From NCBI GenBank assembly GCA_007859835.1, contig SJPJ01000001.1, positions 2,352,308-2,416,307 of the forward strand: DNA of 64,000 nucleotides, written 5' to 3'. This document shows, one piece after another, positions 62,946 through 64,000 of the stretch (within the stretch, counting starts at the first letter, position 1; the number at the start of each line of letters is the position of its first letter). This DNA comes from Novipirellula herctigrandis. GTDB taxonomy: Bacteria > Planctomycetota > Planctomycetia > Pirellulales > Pirellulaceae. The notes below the pieces were generated by a model. The model was not told the DNA's origin, made no database searches, and saw nothing but the letters and a program-made list of their open reading frames with translations. A program made the translations under genes and the position numbers.

Positions 62946-63043
62946 GCTCTCGCCAGGAATCGAACCTGGTCTACGACCTTCGCCCCGTCGCAGAGCGATC
63001 CATGAGATCGACGTCGCGTGCTATTCCGGCACACTTCGAGAAC
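62946..63043 (-). tRNA. Class II tRNA-like gene, anticodon CAT
   Basis: 98 nt, same layout as 59475-59572. Acceptor GTTCTCG/CGAGAGC (7 bp, one G-U), linker AA, six-bp D-stem GTGTGC/GCACGC, GACG linker, anticodon arm TCGAT-CTCATGG-ATCGC, variable arm TCTGCGAC/GTCGTAGA, T-stem CCAGG/CCTGG. The anticodon is CAT. The body from the T-arm to the anticodon arm is almost identical to its twin. Position 8 is A. Confidence 0.65.
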
Positions 63044-63054
63044 AGAAGCCAGGT

Positions 63055-63121
63055 GTGAGTCTCGAGTCCTGAGTCCTGAGCGTTCTTCCTCAAAACTGGT
63101 CCCTCAGGACTCACTTCTCAT
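63055..63121. repeat. Empty TGAGTCYTGAG hairpin, S23-type arms without a gene
   Basis: Left arm GTGAGTCTCGAGTCCTGAG and right arm CCCTCAGGACTCACTTCTC face each other with only about ten bases between them. Similar arms enclose the S23 gene at 57062-57501. Confidence 0.6.
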
Positions 63122-63125
63122 TAGT

Positions 63126-63196
63126 AACCCGCCCAGGAATCGAACCTGGTCCGACAGTTTCGAAGACTGCCATGCTGTCCAGCACACCCACGAGTC
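63126..63196 (-). tRNA. tRNA-like gene, anticodon TCG (Arg)
   Basis: 71 nt. Acceptor GACTCGT/GCGGGTT with three G-U pairs, linker GG, D-arm GTG...CAT with GG in its loop, anticodon stem GCAGT/ACTGT with loop CTTCGAA, T-stem CCAGG/CCTGG with loop TTCGATT. The T-arm matches the class II twins. Position 8 is G. Confidence 0.65.
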
Positions 63197-63200
63197 ATTT

Positions 63201-63280
63201 GGAAGTCCGAAGTAAGAGGAGTGACGCTTGAAACAGGTTCGCGGCTTTGTTCGAACTTCACTCTTCACTCTTCTCACTTC
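63201..63280. repeat. GAAGTTTGAAG-type hairpin element
   Basis: Left arm GGAAGTCCGAAGTAAGAGG, right arm CACTCTTCTCACTTC; lies beside the TCG gene. Confidence 0.5.
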
Positions 63281-63282
63281 TT

Positions 63283-63531
63283 CTTTGTTTTTCCCATTTG
63301 TTTCCAAAGGGAACGGCCGTTGTCTCGGTCGAGCCGGACGAGTTGTTGCTGTCGTGTGTCGAAAGCAATTTTTTGAAGTTTGAATAGTGAAGGGTGAAGT
63401 TTGAAAGACGAACACCATACTTCCTTCACTCTTCACATTTCACCCTTCAAACTTCATTTGATGTCTTCGCCAGCGATCCTGGCCGCGACGGTCGTCACGG
63501 TTTGGGATCGGGATTCGGTTGTGGTTTTCAT
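63283..63531 (-). pseudogene. Deleted copy of the 123-residue hypothetical gene
   Basis: The start (MKTTTESRSQTVTTVAARIA then GEDI) and the end (FDTRQQQLVRLDRDNGRSLW) of the gene at 56047-56418 are both recognisable, but about 200 bases in between are replaced by a GAAGTTTGAAG-type hairpin (63373-63455). So it cannot encode the protein. Confidence 0.7.
63373..63455. repeat. GAAGTTTGAAG-type hairpin element inside the pseudogene
   Basis: Arms TTGAAGTTTGAATAGTGAAG and CACTCTTCACATTTCACCC. It replaces the middle of the duplicated gene. Confidence 0.6.
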
Positions 63532-63663
63532 ATTTCCGTAATCGTTGAAAGATCGAATTGTGCATGTGTGTTCTCTGCCCGACCGCGAGCTTGGATTACT
63601 CGTGGCCGGTCGCAATGGCGAAACAGGAATGGAAAACACGCATAGTTCAGTCTCTCGAGACGA

Positions 63664-63748
63664 CGTTTGGAAGTTTGAAGTGAGAAGTTAGAAGTTTGAA
63701 GTCGGGTGTCTGCATTCTTCACACTTCACCTTCCTTACTTCAAACTTC
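63664..63748. repeat. GAAGTTTGAAG-type hairpin element, duplicate of 56557-56628
   Basis: Corresponds to the element at 56557 within the larger duplication. Confidence 0.6.
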
Positions 63749-63788
63749 ATCCGTGTACTCCGATGCGGCAGTTAGTCGTGTATTGGAT

Positions 63789-63845
63789 GTGGGATAAGCT
63801 TCCAGCTTGTCGAATGCTTGATGACAGGCAGGATGCCTATCCCAC
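63789..63845. repeat. GTGGGATAAGC element, full copy 3
   Basis: 57-bp imperfect hairpin in the duplicated segment, nearly identical to 56669-56725. Confidence 0.7.
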
Positions 63846-63875
63846 GGGTTGTTTGAAAAACGATCGACGAAGTTT

Positions 63876-63919
63876 GTTAATCAGACATTTCGATGCTCTA
63901 CCAACTGAGCTACGAAGCG
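63876..63919 (-). pseudogene. tRNA 5' half remnant, second copy
   Basis: Same D-arm (GCTC-AGTTGGTA-GAGC) and 5' acceptor strand as 56755-56799, again ending after the anticodon-like hairpin. It lies in the duplicated segment close to the right edge of the window. Confidence 0.5.
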
Positions 63920-64000
63920 AACACAAGGTTCACTTCGGTGGGACAAAAGAAGTTGGAAGGGTGAAGTGTGAAGCATGTTCGCGCTGATTTTTCAAACTTC

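Noticed and set aside
55949..64000. GAAGTTTGAAG tracts as coding sequence (several small frames)
   Set aside because: They are low-complexity inverted repeats present many times; the frames through them are chance.

Overview
The window looks like a chromosomal segment of a planctomycete, probably of the Pirellulales/Rhodopirellula type. This is judged from gene style (glycosidases of families not common elsewhere, TlpA-like and SEC-C proteins, RAYT/REP elements, S23 genes between GAAGTTTGAAG-type hairpins) and not from any marker gene. Most of it is accessory DNA: an assembly of defence modules, toxin-antitoxin pairs, broken genes and small repeats, with a short ordinary metabolic stretch near 7-20 kb.

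Layout. 1-5.8 kb: a type I restriction-modification locus on the minus strand (hsdM, hsdS and a broken deaminase-ATPase gene; no hsdR inside the window), interrupted between hsdM and hsdS by a RAYT transposase with its REP hairpins, and a divergent XRE regulator. 6-11 kb: truncated RES gene, SAM methyltransferase, PAS-PAS-GGDEF-EAL protein, TusA and a DsrE-like protein. 11-15.3 kb: a graveyard (TlpA-like gene with TGA in place of Trp, truncated DUF2924 gene, Fic remnant, idnO-idnD deletion chimera) around a clan GH-A glycosidase. 15.7-19 kb: a large GH116 protein between two imperfect 34-bp direct repeats. 19-27 kb: two AbiE-like type IV toxin-antitoxin modules, each with its own repeat operator, a PIN/antitoxin pair, a small zinc-ribbon gene with a second truncated copy, and a PARG-like protein.

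27.4-47.3 kb is the centre of interest: a class 1 DISARM operon on the minus strand in canonical order drmD-drmMI-drmA-drmB-drmC, expanded by extra genes. A HExxH zinc-peptidase-like gene sits between drmD and drmMI. Between drmMI and drmA lie a PIN toxin with an unusually large antitoxin, a SIR2-HerA pair and a small three-helix membrane protein. A small HTH gene precedes drmD. Divergently, at 47.5-53.1 kb, lies an McrBC-type system whose McrB carries an EVE domain. DISARM, SIR2-HerA and McrBC are known anti-phage systems; their stacking, the peptidase and the membrane protein are what I cannot place.

53.1-64 kb is a repeat-rich RNA-related island. Three copies of the 3' tail of a TROVE/Ro60 gene, each with the same terminator, alternate with a hypothetical gene and a nucleotidyltransferase. 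Then follow at least five minus-strand tRNA-like genes (anticodons GCA, TTC, TGT, CAT, TCG) that share bodies while differing at the anticodon, and that lack the near-universal U8. Between them sit an S23 four-helix-bundle gene inside inverted repeats, a SEC-C protein, an unknown zinc-ribbon protein and a CHAT-TPR protein. The sequence around 56.0-56.9 kb is duplicated, with deletions, at 63.3-64.0 kb.
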